Source of the DNA: Effrenium voratum
Taxonomy: Eukaryota; Sar; Dinophyceae; Suessiales; Symbiodiniaceae
DNA: 64,000 nt
NCBI GenBank assembly: GCA_963377175.1
Contig: CAUJNA010000857.1
Span: 1,126,501-1,190,500 of the forward strand
Direction of reading: 5' to 3'
Made by a program: the position numbers and the translations under genes. Shown in pieces: positions 40,136 through 53,800 of the stretch (the first letter of the stretch is position 1; each line of letters begins with the position of its first letter). Under the pieces are notes generated by a model, which did not search any database, was not told the origin of the DNA, and worked only from the letters and a program-made list of their open reading frames with translations.

Positions 40136-40631
40136 CTGTGGCCGATGTAGTGAAAGCAGATAGGTGGGTCGTTTCTGGAAGGTACCACCCTTTTGGCTTT
40201 AAAGGGGAAATCAGAGAAAAATGGTTGGCCAAAGCCCTGGTTTTAAAGGCACCCTTTAGTGGAAAAAGTGTCGTTTTCTGAAGGTACCACCCTTTTTTGT
40301 GTGGCTTTATATGGGAAAGCAACGGGAGAACCAGCACTTCAAAAAGACACCCCCCAAATGTTGAAATCTGCCCTTGTTCAAACAACCTGCCCTTGTGAAA
40401 AGGCTAAACAACCTCCTTTTGGTTTCTCAAGGGAAACCAGGGTTCAGGTGTTTAAACCAATTTAGAATCGGAGGCATATGATGTTCACTTCTTGAAGAAG
40501 CACCTTTCTGCTCAACTATGATCGTTGCAAGCCGCATGATACGGGGCACTGACGTGGCAGTTAGTAGGTTCGCAGATCAGATGCGAGTTTCTCAACATGG
40601 GAAATTCGGAGCCCTGGTTGGTAATGACAGG

Positions 40632-40728
40632 GGTGTGGCTCAAAATTTAAGAGCCAGGGTTACGCAGGTTTTAGTCTTTGGTTCCATTTGCCAAGGTGCC
40701 ATTTTAGTACATGCTTTTGAGCCACAGC
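40632..40728. mobile_element. TIR element family 2, ACAGG duplication
   Basis: GGTGTGGCTCAAAA ... TTTTGAGCCACAGC flanked by GACAGG and CACAGG. Confidence 0.85.
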
Positions 40729-42435
40729 CACAGGAAAAACCAAAAGGGAGGCCACCATCGCTCACCCTTTGAGAAACACCCCGCCTTCTGGAAGGCAACC
40801 GAGTGCCAACCATGCGAGCGCCAAGTCCCCACCGGGTGTGTCTGGTTTGAGGGATGAGTCTGAATTGGTTGGCCCCTTTGGTGGACACGCGTGATTTCTG
40901 CAACCGACTATTTGGGAGGAGCTTCCAAGCACCAAATGTCCGTTCGCATTTGAGCTAGTGTCAAGACTTGAAAAAACCCATGATATGGGTGTAAAGTAGC
41001 GAGCCCCCTGGTTTTTAAAAAAAAGCGCATGCCCCGAACAGCTGGACCATAGACTGGAGATGTTGACCGAACCTCAACATAGCTTCGGTCTGCTACACCA
41101 TATCCCCGACTTTCAGTGGTGGCTTTCCTTTCGGTTGCCTTCAAGCAAACCTGGAAAAGACCGGGCATCCCGGGCCTCCAAACTGGGCCCCCTGCTAAAG
41201 TTTAACGTGTAGTGGCTTAAATGGAAACCCAACCACTCAACCACTAAAAAACATCTAAAACCCCCAAGGCACCTGAGGATTCTCTTGTCATGACAAAAAA
41301 AAAAAACTGGACCAAAAGGTGAGATTCGGTCGATGCGCTAAGTGGGTTCTCAAAACAAGAACCCATGCCTAGCGTGCCAAGCCTTGCGGCCCGGTTCTAA
41401 ACGCGACCGTACGGAAGCCGAAAGGAAGGGGAACCGAATGAAATGCCTGGGGCACGCCCCAAACCTGCAAACCTCCAAACCTCCCCGGCGGACCCGTCCA
41501 AACCTCCCTCCCGGTCCCGACCACTCGACTCCGAGCTCCGAGACTCCCGGCTGCTTGGTGGGCTCCAGGTGCGAGGTCGAGCACCGCAGGCCACGAGTGC
41601 GGCACATCTTCTCCAACTGGGCCGTCCGAAAACTTGCGTGGAGGCGTGTCCCCAACAGCACAGAGGTGTGTTTTGTTCGACGTGTTTGTTGGGGTAACCC
41701 CCCTTTTTTGGCGGTCTTCACGGAAAACCACCAGGGAAAAATCATTTTGGGGGGATCCCCCAAAAACCCACACGCCCAGAAAAAAGTTGGGGCTCGACCC
41801 CCCTTTCTTGTCTCAAACCTCAGAACCATAGACTGGAAATTGCAAACTTGGAAACCTGTGAACATCATATTAATATGTAGGGTGTCTCCATTAAAATTCA
41901 TGGCCAAATGGACCACAGACTGGACATTTCAAGGCCGGAGGCTCGCTCCACAGGGTTCCCGAATATGTCCAACCCAACACATCACCGATCCCAAGGGAAA
42001 GCCGCAACTATTGGCCCAAGAGGTAACGGGTAAACCCACCAACAAGGGACCCAATGCGGCATGGGTGGTGTTTGTTGTTTTGTTTCACTCATATGGAAAT
42101 TCAATGAAATATGTGACTGCGAGAATACACCCAAGATGTCATGGAAGGGTCTCGCCTCGCAGCTGCGCGACAGGAAATGTCCACATCTTCAGATCGATCA
42201 AAAGGCGGGAAGCCGAACATCCCCGACTACCCCTCATCGACGCGGATACCATGTACCTATGGGCATGTACCTGTGGTGTGGGATTGTACCCCAGTTTCAT
42301 GATAGCAACACACCAGAACAGAGGGACCCCCCCTCCCCCCGGCCAAAAAGAAAGCACATGCCTCATGTTGATTTCGAAAAGGCACACCAGAGAGGTCCAC
42401 CATACCCCAACGCTTGGCTTCCTTTGTGGCTCCGC

Positions 42436-42481
42436 CTGCGAGAAGTGGTGCCGCCGCCAGTCCGCAAGCTTGGGCTCCAGC
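42436..42481 (-). CDS. Candidate exon LEPKLADWRRHHFSQ
   Basis: 46 bp between TGCCTCTCTCAG and a GC donor (CAG then GCGGAG). It reads LEPKLADWRRHHFSQ. The opposite strand here is also open and helix-like, so the strand choice rests on splice sites and neighbours. Confidence 0.45.
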
Positions 42482-42662
42482 CTGAGAGAGGCACGACTCG
42501 CACGCCGCGCTTTGGCGCGGCGCTCCCGAGTGAACCAAATTTGTCCTGGCCGATTTTGTAAACACCTACAAAATTAATGACCACCCCAAAACCTACGCAC
42601 ACCTAATTTATCCACCCCTAAATTTAATTTAGTGAACCAAATTGGTCCAGCCCAAGACCTAC

Positions 42663-42747
42663 GCAGCCTCTGTGAACCGGATGCCGAAATCTTTCGCCCA
42701 GCCGCCAGTTGGGCTCTCGGGACGAATCGCCCTTGCCGGCCAGCGCC
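42663..42747 (-). CDS. Candidate exon downstream of CID
   Basis: 85 bp between CGGCTTGCAG and GTAGGT. Of three open frames, the one that ends PTGGWAKDFGIRFTEA leaves two bases and joins in frame to the next candidate (42436-42481). The function is not recognised; it probably belongs to the post-CID part of the U2SURP-like gene. Confidence 0.45.
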
Positions 42748-42787
42748 CTGCAAGCCGAACATGCGCACGGCATGTCGAAATTTTCAG

Positions 42788-42962
42788 CCCAATTGAATCA
42801 ACCTCAGCTTATTCATAGGGGGTGCTCCTTGGTTTAGTGTCATTACTTTTAGAGGGGAGTAGGACGGGTTTATCAATCCGGCAACCTCAGCTTCTTCATA
42901 GGGGCTTAGTTTAGTGTCATTATTTTTAGAGGGGAGTAGAACGGGTTTATCAATCCGGGGTC
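42788..42962. repeat. Tandem duplication, unit about 80-90 bp
   Basis: AACCTCAGCTT...TCATAGGGG...TTTAGTGTCATTA...GGGTTTATCAATCCGG occurs twice in direct orientation with small indels. Confidence 0.9.
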
Positions 42963-43657
42963 AACATTAGCCATACAGCCACCAAAAAGCCACTATATCA
43001 AGGGTGTACACTGGTGATTTTCATCTTAGACCTCTGGACCCTGCCAATGCAACTTTGAAAGGGTCCCTTCTTTGATACAACATGTCAGGCCAAAACAGAG
43101 ACACCAAAACGAAACCCAGCATTTTGGGAACACCTTGGTGGCAGGGCTGTCGTACATTGTAGGCCCCTTCCCGGAAAGCTGACATTTTGTGCGGCTATTG
43201 ATTGGGGTGACCAAGGGGTCGAACCCCTTACTCATGACGAAGCGTCACTCAAGCACTGGCAACCTTGCCAAGTCTTTGCTGAGCAAGTCTGGCTCTGCCT
43301 CACCGACCTCCAAAGCACAACTTGGAAAACACACCTAGTCCCCACATTACACATCGTCGCGCATAAAACTTGGCCTGACATAGCCCCCGTGCACATTAGT
43401 AGCTTTCGGCTGGTTGAGAAGTCTGTTGGCGGAGCTGTAGGCGATCTCCTTCTTACACAGGTCCCTACTTATTCCTGAGTGGATTGGCCAAAGATGTCCA
43501 ACCTGTTTCGTTGCCACTGAAGCCACTAAAAGGTTCATCCCAAATTAAAGTCCAGAAACTCAGGGAGCCGGCAAAAGGGCCAAAGTGCAAAAGTGCAAAA
43601 AGGGTGAGTTGCCGTAAGTCCGGCAATGAAAAACGTGTCGGCTTTGGCCCTCAACTG

Positions 43658-43756
43658 GGTAGGGGTCAAAATTAAACAACCAGGGGACCGCAGGTTTTAG
43701 TCATTGGTTCTATGTACCAGGGCAACCCATTTTGGGTACCATTGTTGACCCACAGC
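43658..43756. mobile_element. TIR element family 1, CAACT duplication
   Basis: GGTAGGGGTCAAAA ... GTTGACCCACAGC flanked by CAACTG and CAACTA. A family 2 element starts only 31 bp downstream. Confidence 0.8.
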
Positions 43757-43786
43757 CAACTAAACCATCCGCGGACTGGTCAAATG

Positions 43787-43884
43787 TCTGTGGCTCAAAA
43801 ACCCCGTACCAAAATGGAACCCTGGTAAGTGGAAACATGGACCAAATCCCGCATAACCCCTCCTGTTTGATTGTGAGCCACAGC
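43787..43884. mobile_element. TIR element family 2, CAAAT duplication
   Basis: TCTGTGGCTCAAAA ... TGTGAGCCACAGC flanked by CAAATG and CAAATC. Confidence 0.85.
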
Positions 43885-43993
43885 CAAATCGAAAAAAAAC
43901 ATCGGGCAACCACCAAAAGCGCCTCAGCCGCCGCACGCCAATCACGATGGCAGCCTATTCGGCAGACAATCCCTTCCTCACAACTTAGGAAGC

Positions 43994-44099
43994 TTAGGTG
44001 TCCTTTTAGGGCAAATAGATGGATTTCCCTGGTAGATGATTCAACCACAAAACAGGGCCATCTATTTTTCAACCAAAACAACCAAAAAGGACACCTATG
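43994..44099. mobile_element. TIR element family 4
   Basis: TTAGGTGTCCTTTTAGGG ... CCAAAAAGGACACCTATG with the core ATGGATTTCCCTGGTAGATG. Third TIR element within 450 bp. Confidence 0.8.
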
Positions 44100-44831
44100 A
44101 ACCTTGCTTGGATGCTCGGCCAGCTCAGTTGGTAGTCAGCCACCGTTTATAGCCCACTCCGTTTGCCCACATTACCAGGAACGTACTACTAAAGTTGCCA
44201 AACACCCCATTACCCGCGCGAAATCCCGGCATCCAACAGCAGCTGCTCGGAGTGTCATTCAAGTATCAGCTTGCCAGCGCAAACTTTGACACAAAATTCC
44301 GCTCTAACCCCTCTGTTGAACTCCGTTGAACAAGAAACTGGTCCAAACCAGGTACCTTCCCTCAGGCTGCATCTTAGGGACCCTATGACGAGGTGAGTCT
44401 TAAAAAAAGAGTCTTAAAGGGGTGTCCCAAAATCAGTGAGGAATCAAAAGGGCGGAGAAAAAGAGTCTGCTTGTGAGGGGGTGCCTCCCCACTTGGTTTC
44501 AAAAGGAGCCAGGGTCCAAATCCTCAAACCACCTTTCCAACCACTAATAAGGAGCTAGCCGAGTTGACGGGAGCGCGCTTGCATCAAAACCGGTTGGACC
44601 CCTCAAACCGGTTGTGGTGTGTTCTCATAGATGATCCAACTAGCTTGACACATAGCACAAACGACCGACACAGGATAAGGAAACCGAGAAGCAAACTGAA
44701 CCAATCCAAACGAGCAAGGACCAGGGAACCCAGTAAACCCAAACACAAAACAGCAGGCCTGCAAAACAAACGAATCCGGGCCCGAAACCATAGGCCAAAA
44801 CCGCTCTCAAGGAGACGAACCCACTTCCGAC

Positions 44832-44873
44832 CTCCAGGCCACGAAGGTACTGCGGTGCGAAGAGGCCCCAGTC
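44832..44873 (-). CDS. U2SURP-like exon: CID C-terminal helix
   Basis: 42 bp, 14 codons, phase 0: DWGLFAPQYLRGLE, between GAACCGCCAG and GTCGGA. It corresponds to EDWAIYPEPFLIKLQNIF. It is the last exon I can align confidently to the family. Confidence 0.75.
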
Positions 44874-47800
44874 CTGGCGGTTCGTACCCGACGGATGTTT
44901 GTTGCTTGCCGCCCCAAAAAGGGGGAAAGGGGGAGCCCAAAAATTGACCCAAAAAGAGGGAAGCCCAAAAGAAGAAGTAGTCAGTAGACTAAAAGAACAT
45001 CGAAAAGACAAAGCAACCGAAAGCTCGAAAAAAGAAACTTGCTTTCCCTGAATGGCCCATCAACTACTGCATGTGAACCGAACCAATACGGGTTTGTCCA
45101 TGTGCCAACCTCCCCTTGCTGCCACCCCATAGGCTGCCACCCCATAGGCTGCTGGCACAGGCCTGTTCTGTGAGGCCTGTGAGCCATAGAAGTCACAGGT
45201 CTCTTTTTGCTGGCGCCGGAGGCACACTTTGAGGGGGAAAAAAGAGGAGGGCCCATCATGGCAGCTCCCCGAATTACTTTGAGCCATCAAATATGTACGT
45301 GGCTTTGGTGGGGGAATTCGGCGTCCCCCCATGTCCTGAAACTAAAATTGACAGCAGTTGCAGGCTGCATGCTTGACCGAAACTGAATAGAACTCTATGC
45401 CTTAAAATAGGGCTGTATTACGCAGGAATTTGACAGACAGGGAAACCGAACGGACGCCACCCGCTTCCGGGGTTCCTCGGGGTCATATTGACCTGACTGA
45501 GGGGCCTGTTTCATATTGGTCCGTGCAACGGGCATCTGAACATGAAATACTGAGGCTGGACGAGTCCGTTCGCAACCAGCCTTAACCAGTTCGTGGTGCG
45601 AACGGATTTCGCAACCATCCACAGCATGACCAACTCCCCATTCCTCACACATGGCCCAGAATGGCACGCAGGCAGCAACGCAGGTCCTCCCAGATCTTCA
45701 GCAGGCGGGCAATCTGGCATGAACACCAGCCCCAAATGGTGCAAATGGCAAGACCACTTATGACATCATCTTCTTGTCTTGCTGTTGTCCTTTCTATTTG
45801 TTGCGGTTCGTGCTTTTCTGGCGAAACCTAAGGAAACAAACCATGGGGGTCCTATGCTTCACCACAATTGACCATCTTTTATCCTACGAAGCACACAGCT
45901 GCAAGGGACCCCTGCGTTTGCCTCGTGCGCGGAAACAACTGAGAAAAGAAGAAAGGGTGGTGGGAACATTGGGATTTGCATGGCCACCCCTGTCCGCCTG
46001 TCCCAATGGCAGCATCCAGCGTGAGCTTGAAAATGAGAAGTGGCTGGTTGCACAGCATGCTTCAGTAAGATGACAGTAAAGGCTGCCACATATCGCATAA
46101 GCATGTGCAAAGGTGCTTAGAAGTTTCTTATTGCAAGCTGCAATTCAGACTTGTGGCTCCTTATGGCATAGGATTCCAGAGAGTATGCTCTGTGTTCAGA
46201 TGTTAAGCCTTGCCACGCCTTTTGCCATGGACAATACTACGTGCTCCCCAAAATGCCATGGACAATTTTGGTGTCCCTCCCGGTTTGTGGTAACACCCCA
46301 TCCACCCTTCTTCTCCCAGGAAAAAAAACAAACAAAATAAGACTCACTAACCTTTTGCTGCCTTTTGTATAGCTGCCTTCAACTTTTTGTCGGGAGGTTC
46401 AAACCAGCTCTGACAATTCTCTCCCAACCAGCCCACGGCCCATGTTTGTGGAAAATAACCCGAAATCTGTCGTACCAAACAGGGCTGCATGGTCAAAGAT
46501 AAGCTCTTGACCATCCCTCATGCATCAGGTTGTGCCGGGCTACGAAAAGATGTTGACAGAAATGTGCTGCCATTGTATCCCTGAAAGAACCAACCAAATT
46601 CAGCCCCCCCCCCCGCCCCCCCATCCATTTTTCTTCGCTGAATCTCTGCAGGTCTCACTCAACACCTTTGGTGCCCTGGGAGCCAAACAAACACATAATT
46701 GTAGGCACGTCCCACACGCCAAAGCTATACTCAAGAATCAACCAACAAAGATCTGTTGGTTTTCAAATCCTTCGGCCTTTGGGTGGGTGGGCCATTTACC
46801 CTCCAACACAGCTGATGATCGGAAGGTCTAAGACAACTGCTCTTTTGGGAAACCTCACTGTCCACTTTTGCTGAAAAAGTGGGATTTCAGAGTCTCACCA
46901 ATAAACAGGGGGTTTTGTAGACCTCAACAATCACTTGTTCCTCCTTCGTTTATATGCCTTTCGGCCTTGAAAACCACGGCTCAAAACATGTACCAAACAC
47001 CTTGGCAAAAAGGAACCCACGGACCAAAAACCTGCGTAACCCCAGCTCTTTCCTTTTGAGCCACACCCATGCTGAGAAACCCACCGGAACACGAGCGGCT
47101 CGCTCCCGAGGTTGCTCGTTGTCTCAGAAGGCGCACAGCTCCCGCCTGCTCCTTGGCCTGGGACGCCTGCAGCTTGCTCTCGGAGCGGTGCAGGCCTCGA
47201 GCGGGGCAAAAGCGCTGCACGTCTTTCCAGCGGAAGGCCAGCCTTTGGTGAGAAGGCCTGGTACACCTTTTCCCCAATTGGGGAGTTTGGTACGGGAACA
47301 ACATGTCTTTCCTCCTTGGCATGCGAACAACTCCGGATTTGCACAAAGAACAAAAACCCCACATTAGTAGAGTGAGGCAAGCTCTTCAAAGAGAAACTAA
47401 CCCGAGCTTCCAAGGCAGCTGCCGACTTCGAACTGCTCGAAAATGTCCGGCAAGGACTTCTCGAACTCTCTCCTGTACCTCTCGCGACATGTGTTCCCAT
47501 GAAAAGGAGGGCCCCAATTAATAGGTCTACGAAACATGGGCCACCTCAGCCGCATAGTTCATAGTGAGAACCTCTTTCCATATTTGGATGTCCGGCTATA
47601 GAAAATGGCCAGCCGAGTCGCCACTTGCGCTTACACCGTTTTGCCTGCAATTCACTGAAGGAACCTGCCGCTGGACATACCCCAAGTCAAACGGCGCACG
47701 CCCACGCCGCTGGGCGTGAGCTGGTGGTGTTGTGAAGGATGTCACTGACAATCATCAGCCTGACCGCTGGGCTCAAACTGGGCATGTGTTTTCCCCAAAC

Positions 47801-50800
47801 AGTGTGAATACACTAAGGGGCTCTAACAGACATAGTAAGGCTTGGTGTTTAGATTGTACGTCTCGCATACTTTGACTGGGCAGGCAAGCACAAAAGTTCT
47901 CTTTGGAATCTTTGATGCTGATTTTCGACTGCGCAGGCTCGCACGAAACGGTTGGCCAGGAGACCTTGGTTTCCCAACGACGTTCTCGCCGCGGCGTCGC
48001 GCGAATTCTAGGAATGGTGGATTGGCGCACCCTCTGTGGGCGCGTTGGATCGCTCTCGTTGCCTCGCGGTGCGAACTTTCAATGTCGAAATCAACCCTCT
48101 GCAGACTTTGGGCGTGTTGTATCGCTCTTGTCAGATGGAAATCAACCCTCTGCGCTGCGGACTTCGCGTTGGTTGGATCTCTCTCGTTGCGACACGGTGG
48201 GACAAGAAGCCTGTGCAGATTCTAGAGGTGTTGATTTGCTCTCGCAGCGCGGAGGGATATTCCAGCATGGAGATGAAATCATCTGTGGACGTTGGGCGCG
48301 TTGAATGGATCTTGCGCATTGTTCAAGAGATCCTCCGCAAGATCTCCACGTGGATCCTCTCTAAGACCTGTCGCGCATGAGTTTTCCGCACAAAAACCCT
48401 CCAAGAGACGCTGTGCACTGATCCTTGCTGGAGATCCTGCACCAATCTGGCGCAGGACCTTGCCAACACCGTCTGAAGATATCCTCGCAAGAGTCCTGCA
48501 CAGGACCTTCTATATAGGCCGCACAGAGTTTTCTATAGTGGGAAAGGACTGCAGGAAAGCTTCTAGTTCGCATACTATCTTCCACTGAAGAGCTTTTGCC
48601 AAAGTCCTATCAGGGACCTTTCGGAGATGCTCGTTGGAGAATCTACGAAGGAGATCTTGCTACGCCCTTAAAAAATATGAGTGCCTTCTAAGATGCGCAA
48701 AACAACCACAAAAAGGGTGAAATTGAAGAGTTCTAAGTCACTACAGGAGTTAAAAGCGAAGAAAATGAGAACTAAAAGGCAAAAAAATACAAAACTAAGC
48801 CTAGCAATGGGGACAAATCTGCCTGGCCATCTTGAGCGGGATCTCGGTCTCCGCCTTAGAGAGCCAAATGGCTCCAGACTCCGGCTTGCTTCTTGCATCT
48901 GGAGCATGATCCCCAAATCCGAACTGTCCGTTTTGACGTTGTTGTGTTTGGCTCTTTGTCCACACCCATGTCTGGTTCGGACTCTCTACTGAACTTCAAC
49001 TACCATTTGGTTGGAAACAGGCTAATGAGCTGGCTCGGGCGGATGTTTTGTTGGGCTGGAAAGCTCTGTGTGGGGTGCTGCGCACTTGGAGCATTGCAAC
49101 AGTCTAAAACCACACCGCAGAATTTGTAGACCATTTTCTGCGTGATTTGCTTCCCCAAGTTTGCCCTCACCACCGCCATTCATCATTGAAGATCAAAGCA
49201 AAAAGCGGAGTCTTTGGAGTCTTTGGTATAACAGAAACTAAAAGAACCGCATTGAAACATTGGAGAAGGGAATGAGAGCTGGCCAGTATTGCAACATCTG
49301 TTGCTTGACGCCAGGAGCTTTCGGTTTTTCGGTTGGGTTTCAAGGTGCGCTGCCCTTTTTAGGTGCCCGGGCAATGGTGAGAGACTCGGTGACCGTCTCC
49401 GTAATCTCGATGGCCTCAAGGGTATGGCTAGAAAGTTTGCGCCGGCCTCCGGTTTCCGTGGGTGGAAATATTTATCCGCTGGGCAAACCGCAGGTCTCAG
49501 TCTAGCTTTGCATCCAGGGCAAGCCATTCTTGGACACCAATCTTTTTTTTTGGGGCCACACACGCTTGGGAGTCTAAGTCTGTGTGTGTGTGAGGTGTTG
49601 TGTTTGTAAGGACAAACAGTGAGGGAAAAGATTGCCGGGATCAAGTTTAAACTTTGGAATCCGGGTAAACAATCTGACATGGGACCTCGCTTCCCGAGTG
49701 GATGGGCCAAGCAACATGAGAGCGTTGTTGTACAACATGGAAAATAACCAGGGTTGTGGGAAAAAAAGAAGAAAAAAACCTTCCTTTGATACCAAAGCAG
49801 GATTCCAACGGGTGAGTGTGTTGTCACTGTTAAAAGGCTCCCTCGGCGCTGTGGATGGACAAAATCCTGCACCAGCTGGGATGGAAGCCTTTGAATAACA
49901 GAACAAACCGCTTACCGACTGGTGCGAGATTTTGTCCATCCACAGTATTAATGAAAAAGGGGGCCACATTCCCAAGCTGCTCCTGGGCCCTTCCTTCCAG
50001 CGGACAATTGCGTTGTTTCCTGTTGTCCGTTTTCAATTCAGACCCAAAAGGGGAACTTTATCTTTGATACAGACACACACAGGCACACACACACACAGAC
50101 ACACAGACACACAGACACACACACACACACACACCAAAAACAAAGTCGGAAAACACAAAAGACACAAACTGCTTGAAGCTTCGGATGCTCTGAGTTTGGC
50201 GCCCACTCACTCTTGTCCAGGCAAAAGACCATGGTCTCCAGGATTGAAGCCCTATTGCCTCGAGCGTTGAGTCTGCGCGATGGACGAGAGACGGCCACAC
50301 GATGTGTTGTGTTGCTTTTCCTGATTCTTTATCTTCCTCAGTAAGGAATGACCAAGGGTGTTGGGAATGAACCCAGAGATTCCCTTGCAGGAAACCAAAT
50401 CGGGGATGGTTGGGTCATTCCCTCCGCCTATCGAACCACCAAGTTATTGGATCCAAAAACCAAGCTGCCCACCTTTGACACTCGGCGCCAAGGGTGACAA
50501 CCCCCACCTGAACAGTGCTGAGGTTGGAACGCGAAAGGGGCACTTCCCCAAAAGACCCAGTAGAAACAGGTAGACCTTTGGATCAAAACTGGGCGGCCGG
50601 TTTGGTCATTTCAGCTCGTTAAGAGAGCCGTTCCGGGGTCCACGACCGGATTGGGCACAAACCGTCCAAAGGAAAGATCCGGCTCTCCTCGCCCGCCCGG
50701 GCTCGTCTCAGAGCTAAGCTCCCGAAGATGGCGGGTTTTCCAATAATTGGCTTCCCTACGTCCAAACAAGACTCCGAAGTCTTCCCCATGGAACAAACGC

Positions 50801-53800
50801 AATGGTTGTTCCAGGGGCACGCCCTAACTCCTCGAGGCTTCTGACCAATCCGCAGCCATGGCGCTGGACACGTTCCGCAGCAGCTGCTCCAACGTGCTCC
50901 AGTCCTCGTCACTCAGGCGCTTGCCTCGGATTTTCGCACACGCGAAGAGGCGGTCAAAACGAAAAGCGCGCGACGGAGGCGGAAAACTGAAATTGCCAAT
51001 AGGAGGATGCCCGCAACAATGTGAGTGGCTCCCTTTTCTAGGTGGTTGTACAGGGTAATCAAAACAAACAAAAAAATCGCTTCGTCTTCAGCCTTAAACA
51101 AAATCCACTTGCTTTGAAAAACCATGGCGAATAGCAAGTGGTTCGACACGATGGTGCCTCGGGACTTTTCAAGTCTCTGTCCTAGGTTCTAACCACTCGC
51201 CAGCCTGGCCGAACACCCACGCAAACAAAGCAGGTACCCGAAACCTGTGAGTATACCTTTTTTGCGCATACGGCTCGGAAGTTTGAAGATCGATGAACTT
51301 TGATTGGGCAGCCTTTGGACATTCTCAAGAGCTACCGTGGATGGACGAAATCCTGCACCACTTTGAAACCATTTCCAACCATTCTTCGTTGGTATTCACA
51401 GGGCAATGGAATCATTCCAGGGTTTCTGAACGGAGGTGCGAAATGGATTTTGCAAACCATCCACAGTACGTCCACCAGCCAATTCTGACGTGCTTTTCAT
51501 GAGGACATTGGGTCGCACCCCCGAAAACGTCTGGCTGGGGGTGTCTGCCCTTCAACTGCCCGAGAGAGAATGTCAACTTCCGAAGGACAAAAAGCCAATG
51601 AGAGGTCCCCCAATTGGATTGATCCACGGCGGAATTCCGAACTTGGGAATGTTTCTCCCAGATCCGGAAATCACCCGCCCTACAAAAAAAGGGGAGTGCC
51701 AATTCATGAGCAGCGGGGGGGGGGGGTCGTTTTTGTTCCCCCAAAATTCCAACTTCTTAAGTCGAAGTGTTTTTGTTCCAAAAGTGATGACTCCCCACCA
51801 AGAGGGGACCCCCCCCTCTACTGAGCTGGGGCTTTTCGTTTCCCATCGAAATCGATTTGGCGCGCTGGCCCTGAGGTTCAAGCCTCCAGCCATGGTCCGG
51901 TTTCGGTCGCGCTTCTGCCGCTCCTGGAGCAAGCTATTGGAAGCCAGGCCATGAGTGTGTCTTTGAGGCTACCCCGTTCTTGGGTTTGTTTCAGAAAAAA
52001 AAAAAAAAAAAAAAACACTCAGGACCATCTAGCCCTTGTGCGTGATTCGATGGATTGCGGTGTTCCATTCTTGCTTCAAAGGGGAAGCCCGCGCCGTTCT
52101 CGAGCTCACCTCGTTTTAGTTCACGCGGAACCAAGCCAAGGGAACCGAGCAACTAAAAGAAAAAACGAAACGGCCAAACGGGCGGCTGGTCTTCTTTCAT
52201 GTTGGACCCCGCAACATGCTGGGCGTTCCTTTTGGCTTCCCACCCCGCAACATGCTGGGCGTTCCTTTTGGCCTCCCTCTAAAACCACCAAAAGGGGTGG
52301 TATCAGCTCCAAGAAATGCCATCAACCTCAGCCCCTTGGTCGGTCCTGCGTTGCTCTCTCCTCCAGACGTTGACGCTCGCGCTCCTCGAGTCTCTGCTGT
52401 CGCTTGGCCAAATTTGTGGCCATAGATGACTGGCGGTTGACAAGTAGATAGTTTTCCTTTCGCGACCCTAATGATGCTTTGACTTGTCGCGGTGCTGCAA
52501 CAGGATCGCCGTGTAGTGGATCGACTCAAACCCCTCCCCCCAACATTACAGCGGTTCTTGGTCATGCTTTTGGTATCTCCAGCTTTCGGACAAGCTCAGT
52601 CACCTGCCCCGAGCCTCTTCAATGTCTTCCTGTGTCCAGCTGGCAGGCAGCACCGAGTTGCCTGTGCACAGAAAAAGCGAGATGGGCAAGGAGGAGTCAT
52701 GACCAGTCCCAACCTTTGCACCATTTGCAGAGGCCCCTTGAGGAGCCTCCGGAAGAGGCCATAAAGGGCAATCAATATGCAGACGCCTGCGTAAAATGCA
52801 CGGAAAACTCGGGCCAGAGTCTTTTTCCCCCTCTACCCACATCAGGGCTCAGTGAACCCACTTGTCTCGTTGCGCTCAGTGACATGGGAATTTGTTCAGT
52901 GTGCCCTTGTACATCCAGAAAAGCCACACACCCATGCCTCCAAAGCCCTATGAACATTCACAGCCATGTAGCCATGGGTCAAAATCCCGTACCTCCAGTG
53001 TAGGTTCTAAAATGGGTGGTGCACCTACCCCAAAATGGGATCTCATTGGTTTTGACCCACAGCCATGTAAGTGTCTTTGGAATCCCAAGGACCACACCAG
53101 AGTCATAATCAAAACCCGGTATTTTAATGGTCTACCCAGAACCATGTAAAGATTGTGCCTTACTATGGTTGGGATTATCCCTTACTAACCTTCATCTAGC
53201 CGGGTTTTGATTGTGGCTCACCAGCCGGATCAACGCGTTCGACCAGTCTGCGCCTCGCGCCGCCTTGACCGCGGTGGCGGGGTTGGGCGCCGGTGGTGGC
53301 TGGGGCACCGCCGGCACGCCGAAGGGCGCGGCGCCGGCGTTGGGCGCCGCGCCGGGCGCGGCGACAGCCACCTGGGGGCTCCAAGTAGAACACCCCTCAA
53401 CAGTCAACCCAAAACAGGTACCCTCCCACCAACTAACATAGCACCTCACGAAGGGTCGCTTCAAGAGGAAATTGATCTTCCAGGTACCCTCCCGCAGGTG
53501 CTATGTTAGGAGGGAGGATAGCTTGCTAGAAAGGGAAGAAGAACCTCCCCTTAGGGCAAATGGGTGAAAAAGGTCAGGCAATGCAATGGATTGAAACGGA
53601 AACCTAACTTCATGGTGATGAACTTCCCAGAGGATTAAACATGTTAGCAGGGATTGAGATAAAAAGGGATTCTACCTTAAAACAATTGCAGATAGATCAA
53701 CAAGGAGTTTAATCTCTTTGCAGAGATGTCTCAGATGCACCAAGCCTTGACCGAGCACCCCCTTCAAGCATCCTTTGGGGATCTGTAACTTGAGAACAAG

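Noticed and set aside
48681..48992. Lys-rich plus-strand open frame of 103 codons
   Set aside because: It begins at a GTG and covers, antisense, the CID micro-exon AETEIPLKMA, which has family match and phase agreement.
49260..49505. Plus-strand reading AMVRDSVTVSVISMASRVW
   Set aside because: Antisense of the CID helix-3 exon; the minus reading aligns with the family and closes in phase.
53207..53509. Gly-rich plus-strand frame in the GC-rich spot
   Set aside because: Mirror of an Ala/Pro-rich minus exon that has proper acceptor and donor sites.
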